Source: a bacterium (GTDB taxonomy: Bacteria > Zhuqueibacterota > Zhuqueibacteria > Zhuqueibacterales > Zhuqueibacteraceae). From it: a stretch of DNA of 64,000 nt. Made by a program: the position numbers and the translations under genes. A model generated the notes under the pieces. The model worked only from the letters and a program-made list of their open reading frames with translations, was not told the DNA's origin and did no database searches. Shown in pieces: positions 36,133 through 44,672 of the stretch; within the stretch, counting starts at the first letter, position 1; every line of letters starts with the position of its first letter. The stretch lies in assembly GCA_023150945.1 (NCBI GenBank), contig JAKLJX010000013.1, positions 124,001 through 188,000 of the forward strand, written 5' to 3'.

Positions 36133-37551
36133 CTAAAACTCTGCTTCCTCGTGCGGATTGCCGAGGCGATATTCCTCCATCTTGCGCTTCAAGCGCGGCC
36201 GCGAAATCCCCAGGATTTCCGCGGCCTTGGTGCGATTCCACTTGGTGAGCCTCAAAATCTCCTCGATCAACCGGCGCTCACCTTCCTTCAAACTCAAACC
36301 ATCGGTTGGAATCGCGAGCGGATCAGTGGTTGGCAGAAAAGCCTGAGGGCTGACCGGCTGCATCGGCGGCGCCAATCCCAACGCCGAGCGCAAGTCCGCC
36401 AGCGTGATTTCCCCGCCTTCGCCCAACAAGACCGCGCGCTCGACGGCGTGCTTCAATTCGCGTACGTTCCCCGGCCAGGGATATCCCAGCAGGTAATCCT
36501 CCGCCTCCGGGCTGAAGCCGTTTACGGCGATTTCATAACTTTGCCGGAATTGCCGCAAGAAATGCCGGGCGAGCAGCAAGATGTCCGCGCCCCGTTCGCG
36601 CAAAGGCGGCAGCTCGAGGTTGACGACGTTCAAGCGGTAAAACAAATCCTGGCGAAACTGGCCTGCTGCCACTGCCCGCCGCAAATCGGCGTTGGTGCCG
36701 GCGATGATGCGGGTATTTACCTGCAAGTCGACCGTGCCGCCCAGCCGCCGGAATCGCTTCTCTTCGATCGCCTTCAACAGTTTGGCCTGCAGCAGCAGGC
36801 TCAGGTCGCCGATTTCATCGAGAAAGAGCGTGCCGCCTTCCGCCAGCTCGAACAATCCCTGCTTGCGCGTCTTGGCGTCGGTGAAGGCGCCCCGTTCATA
36901 GCCAAATAACTCGGCTTCCAGCAGGTTTGCCGGCAGGGCGGTGCAATTCACTTCGATGAAGTTGCCCTCGTGTGAGAGCACGGTGGAGGCGTTGTGAATC
37001 GCGCGCGCCACCACTTCCTTGCCGGTGCCGGTCTCCCCGAGAATCAAAACCGTGACCCACTTGACCCGGCTGAGGCGCTGGATGCGTTTACGGATTTGCT
37101 GCAACTGCGGGCAGGCGCCGAGCATGCCATCCCGCCCGAGCGGGCCGGCATCGGTTGCGGCCGGCACCTCTTCCGGACCGGAGGAATGGCTTATTTTGTG
37201 TATCAACTCCGGCAGCCGGCTCAGGTCTTCTGGAAATTTCAGAAAGTCACGCACCCCGCGCTTCAGGCAGCGCACGACCGCCTCGGTCGGCGGGTCTTGC
37301 GCCAGCATGATAACGGCCAGGTCCTCCTGTTCCTGCTGCAGCCGTTCGAGGATTTGCAGCGGATCGGCTTCCGGCGCATCGAATTGCAGAAGAACGACGC
37401 GCGCCGGCCGTTCGGCGAGCAAGTCGATCATCTCCGCTGTGCCGGCGGTTGTGCGGCAGGCAAAGCTGTCGGCCGGCAGCGCCTGTGCCAGGCGCTGCTG
37501 GAACTGGCTTTCGCCGGCAATCACGATTTCGAGTGGTTGATCAAGCGCCAT
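36133..37551 (-). CDS. Sigma-54-dependent activator with degenerate receiver (NtrC-like), copy 2
   Basis: 472 residues in the REC-AAA+-Fis layout. AAA+ domain: Walker A GETGTGKE (172-179), loop GAFTDA (221-226, Asp in place of the fifth-position Gly of GAFTGA), Walker B TLFLDEIGD (241-249), and the C-terminal Fis helix-turn-helix TKAAEILGISRPRLKRKMEE. The receiver (1-120) is degraded: the acidic pair is missing (IVIAGESQF) and the phospho-acceptor position is Gln56 (VVLLQFDAPEADP). It cannot be phosphorylated in the usual way, so activity is probably controlled otherwise. Start 20 bases after the stop of its paralogue, hence one operon. Confidence 0.87.
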   Translation of the reverse strand: MALDQPLEIVIAGESQFQQRLAQALPADSFACRTTAGTAEMIDLLAERPARVVLLQFDAPEADPLQILERLQQEQEDLAVIMLAQDPPTEAVVRCLKRGVRDFLKFPEDLSRLPELIHKISHSSGPEEVPAATDAGPLGRDGMLGACPQLQQIRKRIQRLSRVKWVTVLILGETGTGKEVVARAIHNASTVLSHEGNFIEVNCTALPANLLEAELFGYERGAFTDAKTRKQGLFELAEGGTLFLDEIGDLSLLLQAKLLKAIEEKRFRRLGGTVDLQVNTRIIAGTNADLRRAVAAGQFRQDLFYRLNVVNLELPPLRERGADILLLARHFLRQFRQSYEIAVNGFSPEAEDYLLGYPWPGNVRELKHAVERAVLLGEGGEITLADLRSALGLAPPMQPVSPQAFLPTTDPLAIPTDGLSLKEGERRLIEEILRLTKWNRTKAAEILGISRPRLKRKMEEYRLGNPHEEAEF

Positions 37552-37571
37552 GCTGCCCTGGGAACAGTGCC

Positions 37572-39014
37572 TTAGACTGCGGTGAGCTCAAAAGCCTTCC
37601 GAGGTTGCGCCTGAATTTTATACTCTTCGATTTTGCGCGCCAGCCGGGGCCGCGAGATGCCCAGGATTTGCGAAGCGCGCGTCTTGTTCCATTTCGTCAG
37701 GCGCAGGACTTCCTCGATCAACCGGCATTCGCCGTCGCGCAAGGACAAGCCTTCCGGCGGGATTTCGATGGCACGGCTCCACGGGAGCGCGCCTTCGGCC
37801 GGCCGGGGCGAGGCGGCCCGCGGCTGAGGTTCCACGCCCAGGGCTTCGTGAATATCGGCAACGTCGATGGCCGCGTTTTCGCTGAGCAGCACGGCGCGCT
37901 CGAGCACGTGTTTCAGCTCGCGCACGTTGCCGGGCCAGTCGTATTGCATCAAAGCTTGTTCGGCGGCGGGCGTGAGTTTTTGCGCCGGCGTTTGATATTC
38001 GCGGGCATAGGCCGCAAGAAAATGGTGCGCCAGCACGAGAATGTCCCGGCCGCGCTCGCGCAACGGCGGCAGCGTGAGCGTGATGACGTTCAGGCGGTAG
38101 TACAAATCCCGGCGAAAGCGCGTTTCTTCGATGGCCTTCTCCAGATGGGCATGCGTGCCCGCCATGATGCGCGTCTTGACTTCCAGACTTTGCGTGCCGC
38201 CCAGCCGGCGAATGCGTTTTTCTTCGATGGCCTTCAACAGTTTGGCCTGCAACAGCAGACTCATGTCGCCGATTTCATCGAGAAACAGCGTGCCGCCTTC
38301 GGCAATCTCGAACAACCCTTTCTTGCTGAATTTGGCGTCGGTGAATGCGCCTTTTTCATAGCCGAACAACTCCGCTTCCAGCAAATTCTCCGGAATGGCG
38401 GTGCAGTTGACTTCGACGAAGGGCGCATTGGCGGGCGTTTCGGCGCTGCCATAGTGAATCGCGCGCGCCACCAGCTCCTTGCCCGTGCCGGTTTCGCCGC
38501 GAATCAACACGGTCACCCAGCGGCGGTGTGTGATTTTTTTGATGGTCAGCACCACCTGCTGCATCTGCGGGCTTTCGCCGATCAAGCCCTGCACATCGAA
38601 ACGATCATGCAACTGCGCGCCAAAGGCCGCGCCTTTTTGATTTTTTTCCCAACGGGCATAGTAGTCACGCAGGGCGGTGTGGAGCTTGACCTTTTCCTTG
38701 GGATACTGCAGGAAATCACTGGCGCCCAAGTGCAGGCACTTTACCACGTCTTCAATGGCGGGCGCGGCCGCCACCAGCACCACATTGCGTTTTTCTCCCG
38801 TGGCCAGCAACTGGGAAAGCAGCTTGAGCGGCTTGAGCTGTTGCAGATCGAAGTCGATCAGAATCAAGTCCGGTGCGTGCGTGCGTGCCAGCGCCTCTTT
38901 CAGCTTTTCTTCCGTGCTGCACTGCCACAGGGCGGCTTCAGGGTTTTCGGCGAAACAAGTTGCCACGGCGTTTTGCAGCTCACGGCCGCCGGCCACGAGA
39001 ACTTGGAATTTCAA
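37572..39014 (-). CDS. Sigma-54-dependent activator with partly degenerate receiver (NtrC-like), copy 1
   Basis: 480 residues from a TTG start at 39014, supported by AAGGAG six to seven bases upstream. Layout as in copy 2: receiver-like 1-120, AAA+ with Walker A GETGTGKE (173-180), GAFTDA (222-227), LFLDEIGD, and C-terminal Fis motif TRASQILGISRPRLARKIEE. The receiver keeps an Asp at the acceptor position (Asp54, LILIDFDLQQL) but lacks the metal-binding acidic pair (VLVAGGREL). The two proteins are roughly collinear and probably arose by tandem duplication. A target could be the sigma-54 promoter at 52949 in the exopolysaccharide locus. Confidence 0.87.
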   Translation of the reverse strand: MKFQVLVAGGRELQNAVATCFAENPEAALWQCSTEEKLKEALARTHAPDLILIDFDLQQLKPLKLLSQLLATGEKRNVVLVAAAPAIEDVVKCLHLGASDFLQYPKEKVKLHTALRDYYARWEKNQKGAAFGAQLHDRFDVQGLIGESPQMQQVVLTIKKITHRRWVTVLIRGETGTGKELVARAIHYGSAETPANAPFVEVNCTAIPENLLEAELFGYEKGAFTDAKFSKKGLFEIAEGGTLFLDEIGDMSLLLQAKLLKAIEEKRIRRLGGTQSLEVKTRIMAGTHAHLEKAIEETRFRRDLYYRLNVITLTLPPLRERGRDILVLAHHFLAAYAREYQTPAQKLTPAAEQALMQYDWPGNVRELKHVLERAVLLSENAAIDVADIHEALGVEPQPRAASPRPAEGALPWSRAIEIPPEGLSLRDGECRLIEEVLRLTKWNKTRASQILGISRPRLARKIEEYKIQAQPRKAFELTAV

Positions 39015-39460
39015 GTCTTTCTCCTTGCATAGATGTTCTCCTGTGCGATCGGTTTGGGGCTGCCCCCTGCCCCGAGTTCAAATATGCCGAATCCCTCTGC
39101 ACATTCGCACAGGGGCGTGCCACCACTGCTCCCTGCAATATCATGCCAGGACGCCCTGACAAAAAGAAAGGCGCAATCGTAACACTCCTGTGCACCGGTT
39201 TTCCTGAGTGTTGCGATTACGCCTCTTCTTGCGGGACGATCTCCGGCCCGAATCGACGTTCTGTTGAATCTCCCGGCACGGGGGCCGGCCATGGCCGCCC
39301 GCCGTGCAAACGAGCACGTCCTTGTCATCTCAAACTGCCAGAACGGACAGTGCCTCGCAGAGAATCCACCTGACTATACTCGCAAAACTCTGTGCTGCCG
39401 TAAATCAAAGAGAACTATTTTCCGCGCTCGCGCACCGCCGCGGAGGAGCGGCGATGCCAA
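39015..39460. other. Intergenic region without recognised feature
   Basis: This 446-base gap lies between the OppA-like gene and the activator pair, all on the minus strand. Short frames here have no coding character. A TATAGT (minus, 39378-39373) lacks a matching -35. A TGGCAC with wrong spacing is noted among the rejected items. I see nothing else. Confidence 0.4.
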
Positions 39461-41068
39461 TCATGGGGCGGGCGCTGCCAGCGTCCACTCCTCGACGTTG
39501 ATCAGATAGCCGCGCACATCCATTTTGACCTGCTGCAGCCGCTGATGCACCACCGCGGGATTCTCCTGCATGTAGAGAAAGACATATGGGCAATCGGCGG
39601 CGACCAGGCGCTGAAACGCACGCCAAATCCGGCGGCTGCGCTCGCGGTCATTCTCCTGGCGGCCGGCCACCAGCAGCGAGTCCACCCGCGGATTGTGATA
39701 GGAGGTGAGATTGTATCCGTCTGCAATCGCCTCGGAATGCCAAACCTGGGAGGGATTGACGGAGTATCCGGTTTTCCAGGAGAGCAGCACGGTGTCAAAA
39801 TCGCGCTTTTGCAACACGTCCTCCACCAGCCGGCCGAATTCCAGCAACTCGGGCTGGGCCTGCACGCCGATTTTCTGCAAATCCGCCTGTATCATGACCA
39901 GCGCGTCGCTGCGCATTTTGTTGTCGGCATTGGTCTTCATGGTGAAAGCCAGCGCCTGGCCGCGCCGGTCGCGCACGCCGTCACCATCGTGATCCTCCCA
40001 GCCGGCCTGTTGCAGCAGGGTGGCCGCCTGCGCCGGATCGTAAAGCTCGGTGGCGAGCGAATCATCATAGGCCCAGAAGTACGGCGGGATCGGGCCGGGC
40101 ACGACGCGGCCGCGGCCGTTGAGCAGCACTGCGATCAGGTTTTGGCGATTGATGGCCTGGGTGATGGCCTGGCGCACCGCGACCTCCTGAAAAATCGGCC
40201 GCTGCAAGTTGAAGGCAAGAAAACTGTAGCCGCGATCGGGATACGTCAGCACGCGCAGTTGCGGCTGTTGGCTCAACTCGCCGAGTTTGTTGGCGGAAAC
40301 ATAGGGTAACAAGTCGATCTCGCCGGCCTGCAGGTTGGCCACCAGGGTATTCTCCTCCGGCACGATGCGAAACACGATGTGGTCGAGCTTCGGTTTGCCG
40401 CCATAGTAACGCGGATTGGCGGCAAAGATGATGCGATCATTCGGCCGCCATTCTTGGAGCAGGAACGGCCCATTGCTCACCGGCATGCGATTGAAGGACG
40501 CCCGCCGCAATTCCGCCGGCGGCACGCTGGCGAGCACGTGCTTGGGCAGAATTGGAATTTGAATATCCAACATGGCATCCGGATAGGCGCGCTTGAAGGT
40601 GAAGCGGACAGTATAAGCATCGAGCGCAGCCACGGAGTCAACCTCGGCGAAGCGGTCACGGCCGGTATAAGCCGTTGCCGGATTGACCGCCAGTTGATGG
40701 GTGAAGATCACGTCTTCTGCCGTGGTGGGCTGGCCGTCGGACCAGTACACGTCGTCACGCAAATGAAACGTCACCTCTCTGCCTGCGGCACTGGTTTCCC
40801 AGGTGCGCGCCAGCCGCGGCTGCATGGCCAGCGAGCTGTCCAGCTCGCACAAGGTCAAGAACAGCATCTCTTCAATCACGTGCAGCGCGTCGGCGTTGGC
40901 GGTTCCCAGCTCCAGCAACGTGTCGAAATCGCTGCTGAGGCCGATCACCGCGGTTTGCGGCAGTTGGTGTCCGGACTGCTGGCTGCAACTGAGGAAGGCC
41001 ATAACTGCCAGCAGGACCAGCCCAAGCCGGCCGCGGCGGGTGAGCCACATGTTCAAGTGTGAGAGCAT
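39461..41068 (-). CDS. ABC transporter substrate-binding lipoprotein (OppA/DppA family 5)
   Basis: 535 residues, usual for family 5 solute-binding proteins. Lipoprotein signal with lipobox FLSC, Cys28. Family signatures: VTFHLRDDVYWSDGQPTTAE then DVIFTHQL, NGPFLLQEWRPNDRIIFAAN, ETLVANLQAGEIDLLPYVS-like stretch, YSFLAFNLQRPIFQEVAVRQ then AITQAINR. It binds peptides, nickel or oligosaccharides in the periplasm. It has no permease or ATPase beside it; the Opp-type importer 18 kb away lacks a binding protein, so the two may work together. Start ATG 41068 lacks a good ribosome site; ATG 41050 (residue 7) is an alternative. Confidence 0.86.
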   Translation of the reverse strand: MLSHLNMWLTRRGRLGLVLLAVMAFLSCSQQSGHQLPQTAVIGLSSDFDTLLELGTANADALHVIEEMLFLTLCELDSSLAMQPRLARTWETSAAGREVTFHLRDDVYWSDGQPTTAEDVIFTHQLAVNPATAYTGRDRFAEVDSVAALDAYTVRFTFKRAYPDAMLDIQIPILPKHVLASVPPAELRRASFNRMPVSNGPFLLQEWRPNDRIIFAANPRYYGGKPKLDHIVFRIVPEENTLVANLQAGEIDLLPYVSANKLGELSQQPQLRVLTYPDRGYSFLAFNLQRPIFQEVAVRQAITQAINRQNLIAVLLNGRGRVVPGPIPPYFWAYDDSLATELYDPAQAATLLQQAGWEDHDGDGVRDRRGQALAFTMKTNADNKMRSDALVMIQADLQKIGVQAQPELLEFGRLVEDVLQKRDFDTVLLSWKTGYSVNPSQVWHSEAIADGYNLTSYHNPRVDSLLVAGRQENDRERSRRIWRAFQRLVAADCPYVFLYMQENPAVVHQRLQQVKMDVRGYLINVEEWTLAAPAP

Positions 41069-41557
41069 GGGAGTTATCCAAGTAGTCTGTCGGTACTGTG
41101 AGGTTTGTTGAGAAGGTCTGATGTGGGGGAGTTCCGCTGCTGTCGGTAATCGTCCTGGTGTGAGGTGGCAGCATCTCGGAAGGAGGCGGAATCTCGCCTG
41201 CCTGGGGGCGATTTTCCGCGCCGGTCATGGCCGGATGAGGATGTGGTTGGGCCAAACGGCCGTACGAGAGCTAAGACCCCGCAGAAACCAAAGCCATTCG
41301 AGAACAGCCCATCCTCAGAGCCTGCGCCGCGCCACACAGCCTGTCCCTCGTGAACGCGATTCAATGCACGAATATAAGGGCATTCACGGCGGATGCGGAA
41401 AGGTATTGCGCAAAAGCCAAATTGATTCCGCATCTGCCGGGAAAGTGTTTTATAATTCAGGCAATTGGGACTCGCCGAGCGAGCACGCCAGGTCTTGCTT
41501 CCGCACCGCGTTTGGCAGGGTCATTTGCAACCGCGCCATCATCCGCCGCATTCAATC
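41069..41557. other. Intergenic region upstream of the LptF/G-Roadblock gene
   Basis: 489 bases between divergent genes. A TATAAT at 41451-41456 in an AT-rich patch could be the -10 box of a plus-strand promoter for the gene at 41558, though the best -35 (TTGATT, 41422-41427) is 23 bases away. A TGGCAG...TTTGC at 41513-41528 has sigma-54 character but with 11 rather than 10 bases between GG and GC. I see no gene. Confidence 0.4.
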
Positions 41558-43528
41558 ATGCGCAAATTCATCCTGACACGTTATCTCCTGCGCGAACACA
41601 CCGGGCCGTTCTGCTTCAGCTTTGCGGTGCTCACCTTTGTATTCGTGCTCGATCTGTTGTTTCGCCAGCTCAACCGGCTGCTGAGCAAAGGCCTGCCGGT
41701 CACCACCATCCTGGAATTTTTCGGCTGCAACCTCGCCTGGATGATGGCCACGGCCGTGCCGATGGCCGTGCTCACGGCCACGCTGATGGCGTTTGGCCGG
41801 CTGGCCGCGGATGAGGAAATCACCGCCCTGCACGCCGCCGGCCTCAGTCTGCGGCGCCTGGTGGCGCCGGTGTTGGCCGCCGCCGCCGCGCTTGCGCTCA
41901 TGCTGTTTTGGTTCACCGATCGCGTGCTGCCGGAATTCAACTACCGCGCGCGCCGCCTCGCCACTGCCATCACCCTGCACAAACCCGCCATTCGCCTCGA
42001 ACCCGGCGTGTGGTTTGGCGATTTGCCCAATTACCGCCTGCTGGCCACCGCCGTGGCAGAAAGCCTGGCCGTGACGAAATTGACCAATCTGCTGGTGCAG
42101 GATCTCTCCGCGCCGCAGGTGCAGCGCATGATCGCGGCGCGCGCCGGCCTGATGCAAACCGATTCCGCCGCCCGCCGGGTGACGTTGACTTTGTTCGACG
42201 GCGAAATTCAGGAAATCGATTTCAATGAGCTGGAGGAATTGCGGCGGCTGAGTTTCATCAAGCACGAGTTCGTCATTTTTTGGGAAGACAGCACTGCCGG
42301 CTTGCTTGCAACGGCGCGCACCGATCGCGAACAAACCCTGGCACAAATGCGGCAGGAGGTGAGCGCCAGTGAGGCGGCGCTGGCGCAGTTGCAGCAGCGG
42401 CTGCACGCCGTGTTTGCCGGCGAAGGCCTCGAGCTGCCCGCGCCTCCGGGCGGCGCGCCGCGGGAAACCCTGCTGACCGCGCTGCCTGCCGATTTGCCGG
42501 CTGAGCGCCGCGATCGCTTGCGCGGCTTCCTGCAGGTTTGGTCGTCGCGGCAGCAGGAACTGCAGCAGCGCGTGCACAGCCTGCTGGTTGAAATTCACAA
42601 GAAGTACGCCTTTCCGGCGGCGTGCGTGGTTTTCGTGCTCATTGGTGCGCCGCTGGGCGTGCTGGCGCGGCAGGGTGGTTTTGCCACCAGCTCGGGCCTC
42701 AGCCTGATCTTCTTTTTGATCTATTGGGCGTGCATGATCGGCGGCGAGCGCCTGGCGGATCGTGAGCGTCTCCCGCCGCTGCTGGCCATGTGGTCCGCCA
42801 ACCTGTTGCTTGGCGGGCTGGGCTTGGCGGCGCTGTGGCAGGTTGGCCGCGGCCCTTGGACGGTCGCGCCGTTGGTTCATGGGCTGCGTCAAAAGATCAG
42901 CAATCTGCGCGCCCGGCGGCAGTGGCATCGTCCGCAGCCTGCCGAACTGCCCGCTATGCCGTGCCCGGCTCCGCCGGCGGTGGCAACGAGTTCTTCACCG
43001 CCACGGCAGCCGGAAGTCACTGTGCCGGTGACGCCACCAGCACAGCCCGCGGTGCTGCCGCAGCGCAGCCCATCCGGCAGCGGTTGGCCGGAAGTGAGAG
43101 TCGTTTTGCAGCAGCTCGCGCACCGCACGCATGCGCAGGTGGTCATGCTGTGTGATCAAGACGGCAGGCCGGTCGTGCAGGTGGGAAATGTGCCGCCGGA
43201 GCTGCCGGAGAGTTCCGGCGCGGCGGCCCTCGGCCGGCTGGCAGCCAGTCACATGGCGGCAGCGGCCGCCCTGTTCCGCCAACTCGGCGAGACCCAAGGT
43301 GTGCGCTCCTTGCTGCTGGAAGGCTGGCAGCACAACAGCTACGTCTTCAGTTTCGCGGGCCGCTTGATTTTGATTGTCATCACCGGCAAGCAGGCTGCGG
43401 TGGGTTGGGTCGAATTGATGGCGAAACAAGCGCTGGCGAGTCTGCGCCAAATCGCGCTGGCGGCGGCGGCGCGCAAAGCCAGGCCTGCGGCTGCGCAGCG
43501 GCCCGCGCCGGCAGTGATGGAAACGTGA
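41558..43528 (+). CDS. LptF/LptG-family permease fused to a Roadblock/LC7 domain
   Basis: 656 residues from ATG 41558. Residues 1-440 are a YjgP/YjgQ (LptF/LptG) permease: MRKFILTRYLLREHTGPFCF, three N-terminal helices, a periplasmic jellyroll (LEPGVWFGDLPNYRLLATAV, LTLFDGEIQEID), and three C-terminal helices (YAFPAACVVFVLIGAPLGVL, ATSSGLSLIFFLIYWACMIG). LptF/G extract lipopolysaccharide from the inner membrane for LptB. After a Pro-rich linker (about 440-510) residues 512-632 form a Roadblock/LC7 fold (EVRVVLQQLAHRTHAQVVML then CDQDGRPVVQVGN; SYVFSFAGRLILIVITG). Roadblock domains usually partner small Ras-like GTPases, so cytosolic control of lipid export is possible. I do not know this fusion from characterised systems. 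Confidence 0.82.
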   Translation: MRKFILTRYLLREHTGPFCFSFAVLTFVFVLDLLFRQLNRLLSKGLPVTTILEFFGCNLAWMMATAVPMAVLTATLMAFGRLAADEEITALHAAGLSLRRLVAPVLAAAAALALMLFWFTDRVLPEFNYRARRLATAITLHKPAIRLEPGVWFGDLPNYRLLATAVAESLAVTKLTNLLVQDLSAPQVQRMIAARAGLMQTDSAARRVTLTLFDGEIQEIDFNELEELRRLSFIKHEFVIFWEDSTAGLLATARTDREQTLAQMRQEVSASEAALAQLQQRLHAVFAGEGLELPAPPGGAPRETLLTALPADLPAERRDRLRGFLQVWSSRQQELQQRVHSLLVEIHKKYAFPAACVVFVLIGAPLGVLARQGGFATSSGLSLIFFLIYWACMIGGERLADRERLPPLLAMWSANLLLGGLGLAALWQVGRGPWTVAPLVHGLRQKISNLRARRQWHRPQPAELPAMPCPAPPAVATSSSPPRQPEVTVPVTPPAQPAVLPQRSPSGSGWPEVRVVLQQLAHRTHAQVVMLCDQDGRPVVQVGNVPPELPESSGAAALGRLAASHMAAAAALFRQLGETQGVRSLLLEGWQHNSYVFSFAGRLILIVITGKQAAVGWVELMAKQALASLRQIALAAAARKARPAAAQRPAPAVMET

Positions 43529-43553
43529 GCCTGGCTTGGAATCGAAATCAATG

Positions 43554-43614
43554 GTGTAACGAAATACGCCGTTCCGATCAAATCGTACGGCGCCCGAGTG
43601 CAACAAAACATTGC
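43554..43614 (+). repeat. GCAACAAAACGTTGC intergenic repeat, copy 2
   Basis: GTAACGAAATACGCCGTTCC (43555-43574) is followed by CGAGTGCAACAAAACATTGC ending at 43614. The layout (AACGAAA, CGTTCC box, about 25 bases, then GCAACAAAAC-N-TTGC) matches the copies at 28988-29044 and 52808-52866. It lies just after the LptF/G gene. Confidence 0.45.
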
Positions 43615-43804
43615 TAAACCTCGCCTGCGCGCGGCAGGCCTGCCGCACAATTTCTCTTTCACTTCCTTCAAACCTTTGTTTTGCTTCTGCCGCGATCGCC
43701 GGCGTCCCCGCCGTTTGCTCCTGCCCGAACCGTGGTATGGCCTTTGTCTTGAGATCGGCAGCAATCAATCACGGTCAGATCAAACCCAATCAGGTGATGC
43801 CATC

Positions 43805-44581
43805 ATGTCACGCTGTTCGCTGCCACCGCAATCTGCTTTGAATCAAATGCAACGGCCCGCCGGCAGCCGTGCGCTTGCGGCCCGGGTGCTGCTCACCGGT
43901 CTTGCCGCGCTGTTGTTGCAGGCTTGCGCCGGTACGCAGCGAACCGCTGCACCGCTGCGGCCGCGCGTGCCGGCTTATCATGAGCAGGAATATCGCATCG
44001 CGCCCGGCGACAATCTCGTCATCCGGCTCTACTATCATCCCGAGCTGAACACCGAAGTGTGGGTGCGGCCGGATGGCCACATTTCGCTGGAGCTGGTGGG
44101 AGAAATCAAAGTCAGCGGCCTGACGCCGGCGATTCTGGACACGCTGCTGCAAATGCGCTATCGCCAGCGTTTGGTGGATCCGGAAGTGGCGGTGATCGTG
44201 AAAAGCTCGGCCTCGCAAAAAGTCTTTGTCGGCGGCGAAGTGGAATCGCCCGGCCTGGTGCCTTACGACAACGGCTTGACCATCATGAGCGCGGTCTTTC
44301 AAGCCGGTGGATTCAGATCTTCCGCCAAGTCTTCGGCCATCGTCGTGTTGCGCCGCAATCCTCGCAACGGCAGTGTTGCCACGCTGGTCTATGACGTGCG
44401 CGGTGCGTTGCGCGGCCGCCTTGCCGCCGCCAACGTCGAACTGTATCCGTTCGACATCGTCTATGTCCCGAAATCGGGCATTGCCCGCGCCAACCAATTC
44501 GTGGATCAATACATCGATGGACTGTTGCCCGTGGGCACGCTGTCGGGCTTTGCCTGGCTTTACACGTTGGTCGGCAGATGA
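43805..44581 (+). CDS. Polysaccharide export lipoprotein (Wza-like)
   Basis: 258 residues from ATG 43805 (AGGTGA about 8 bases upstream). Lipoprotein signal with LLQAC, Cys41. The Poly_export domain starts EYRIAPGDNLVIRLYYHPEL and contains VRPDGHISLELVGEIKVSGL; an SLBB domain follows (VFVGGEVESPGLVPYDNGLT, ELYPFDIVYVPKSGIARANQ). It would form the outer-membrane exit channel for an exopolysaccharide, with the Wzz-like protein encoded next. It is shorter than Wza (about 380) and has a single SLBB, as in many exosortase- or EPS-type loci. Confidence 0.87.
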   Translation: MSRCSLPPQSALNQMQRPAGSRALAARVLLTGLAALLLQACAGTQRTAAPLRPRVPAYHEQEYRIAPGDNLVIRLYYHPELNTEVWVRPDGHISLELVGEIKVSGLTPAILDTLLQMRYRQRLVDPEVAVIVKSSASQKVFVGGEVESPGLVPYDNGLTIMSAVFQAGGFRSSAKSSAIVVLRRNPRNGSVATLVYDVRGALRGRLAAANVELYPFDIVYVPKSGIARANQFVDQYIDGLLPVGTLSGFAWLYTLVGR

Positions 44582-44672
44582 AGCCGCCGCGCCCGGACGG
44601 TCCGCGCCAAGCGGGTACGGGCATCATTGAAACAAAAGGGATGAGTCCTCAATCAGTGCGCAGGAGAGAGTC

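Noticed and set aside
39108-39122. TGGCAC on the minus strand (39122-39117) as a sigma-54 promoter for the activator pair
   Set aside because: The GG and GC are 11 rather than 10 bases apart and the -12 box is TGTGC.
41513-41528. TGGCAGGGTCATTTGC as a sigma-54 promoter of the LptF/G-Roadblock gene
   Set aside because: One base too long between GG and GC and only 30 bases before the start codon; kept only as a remark.
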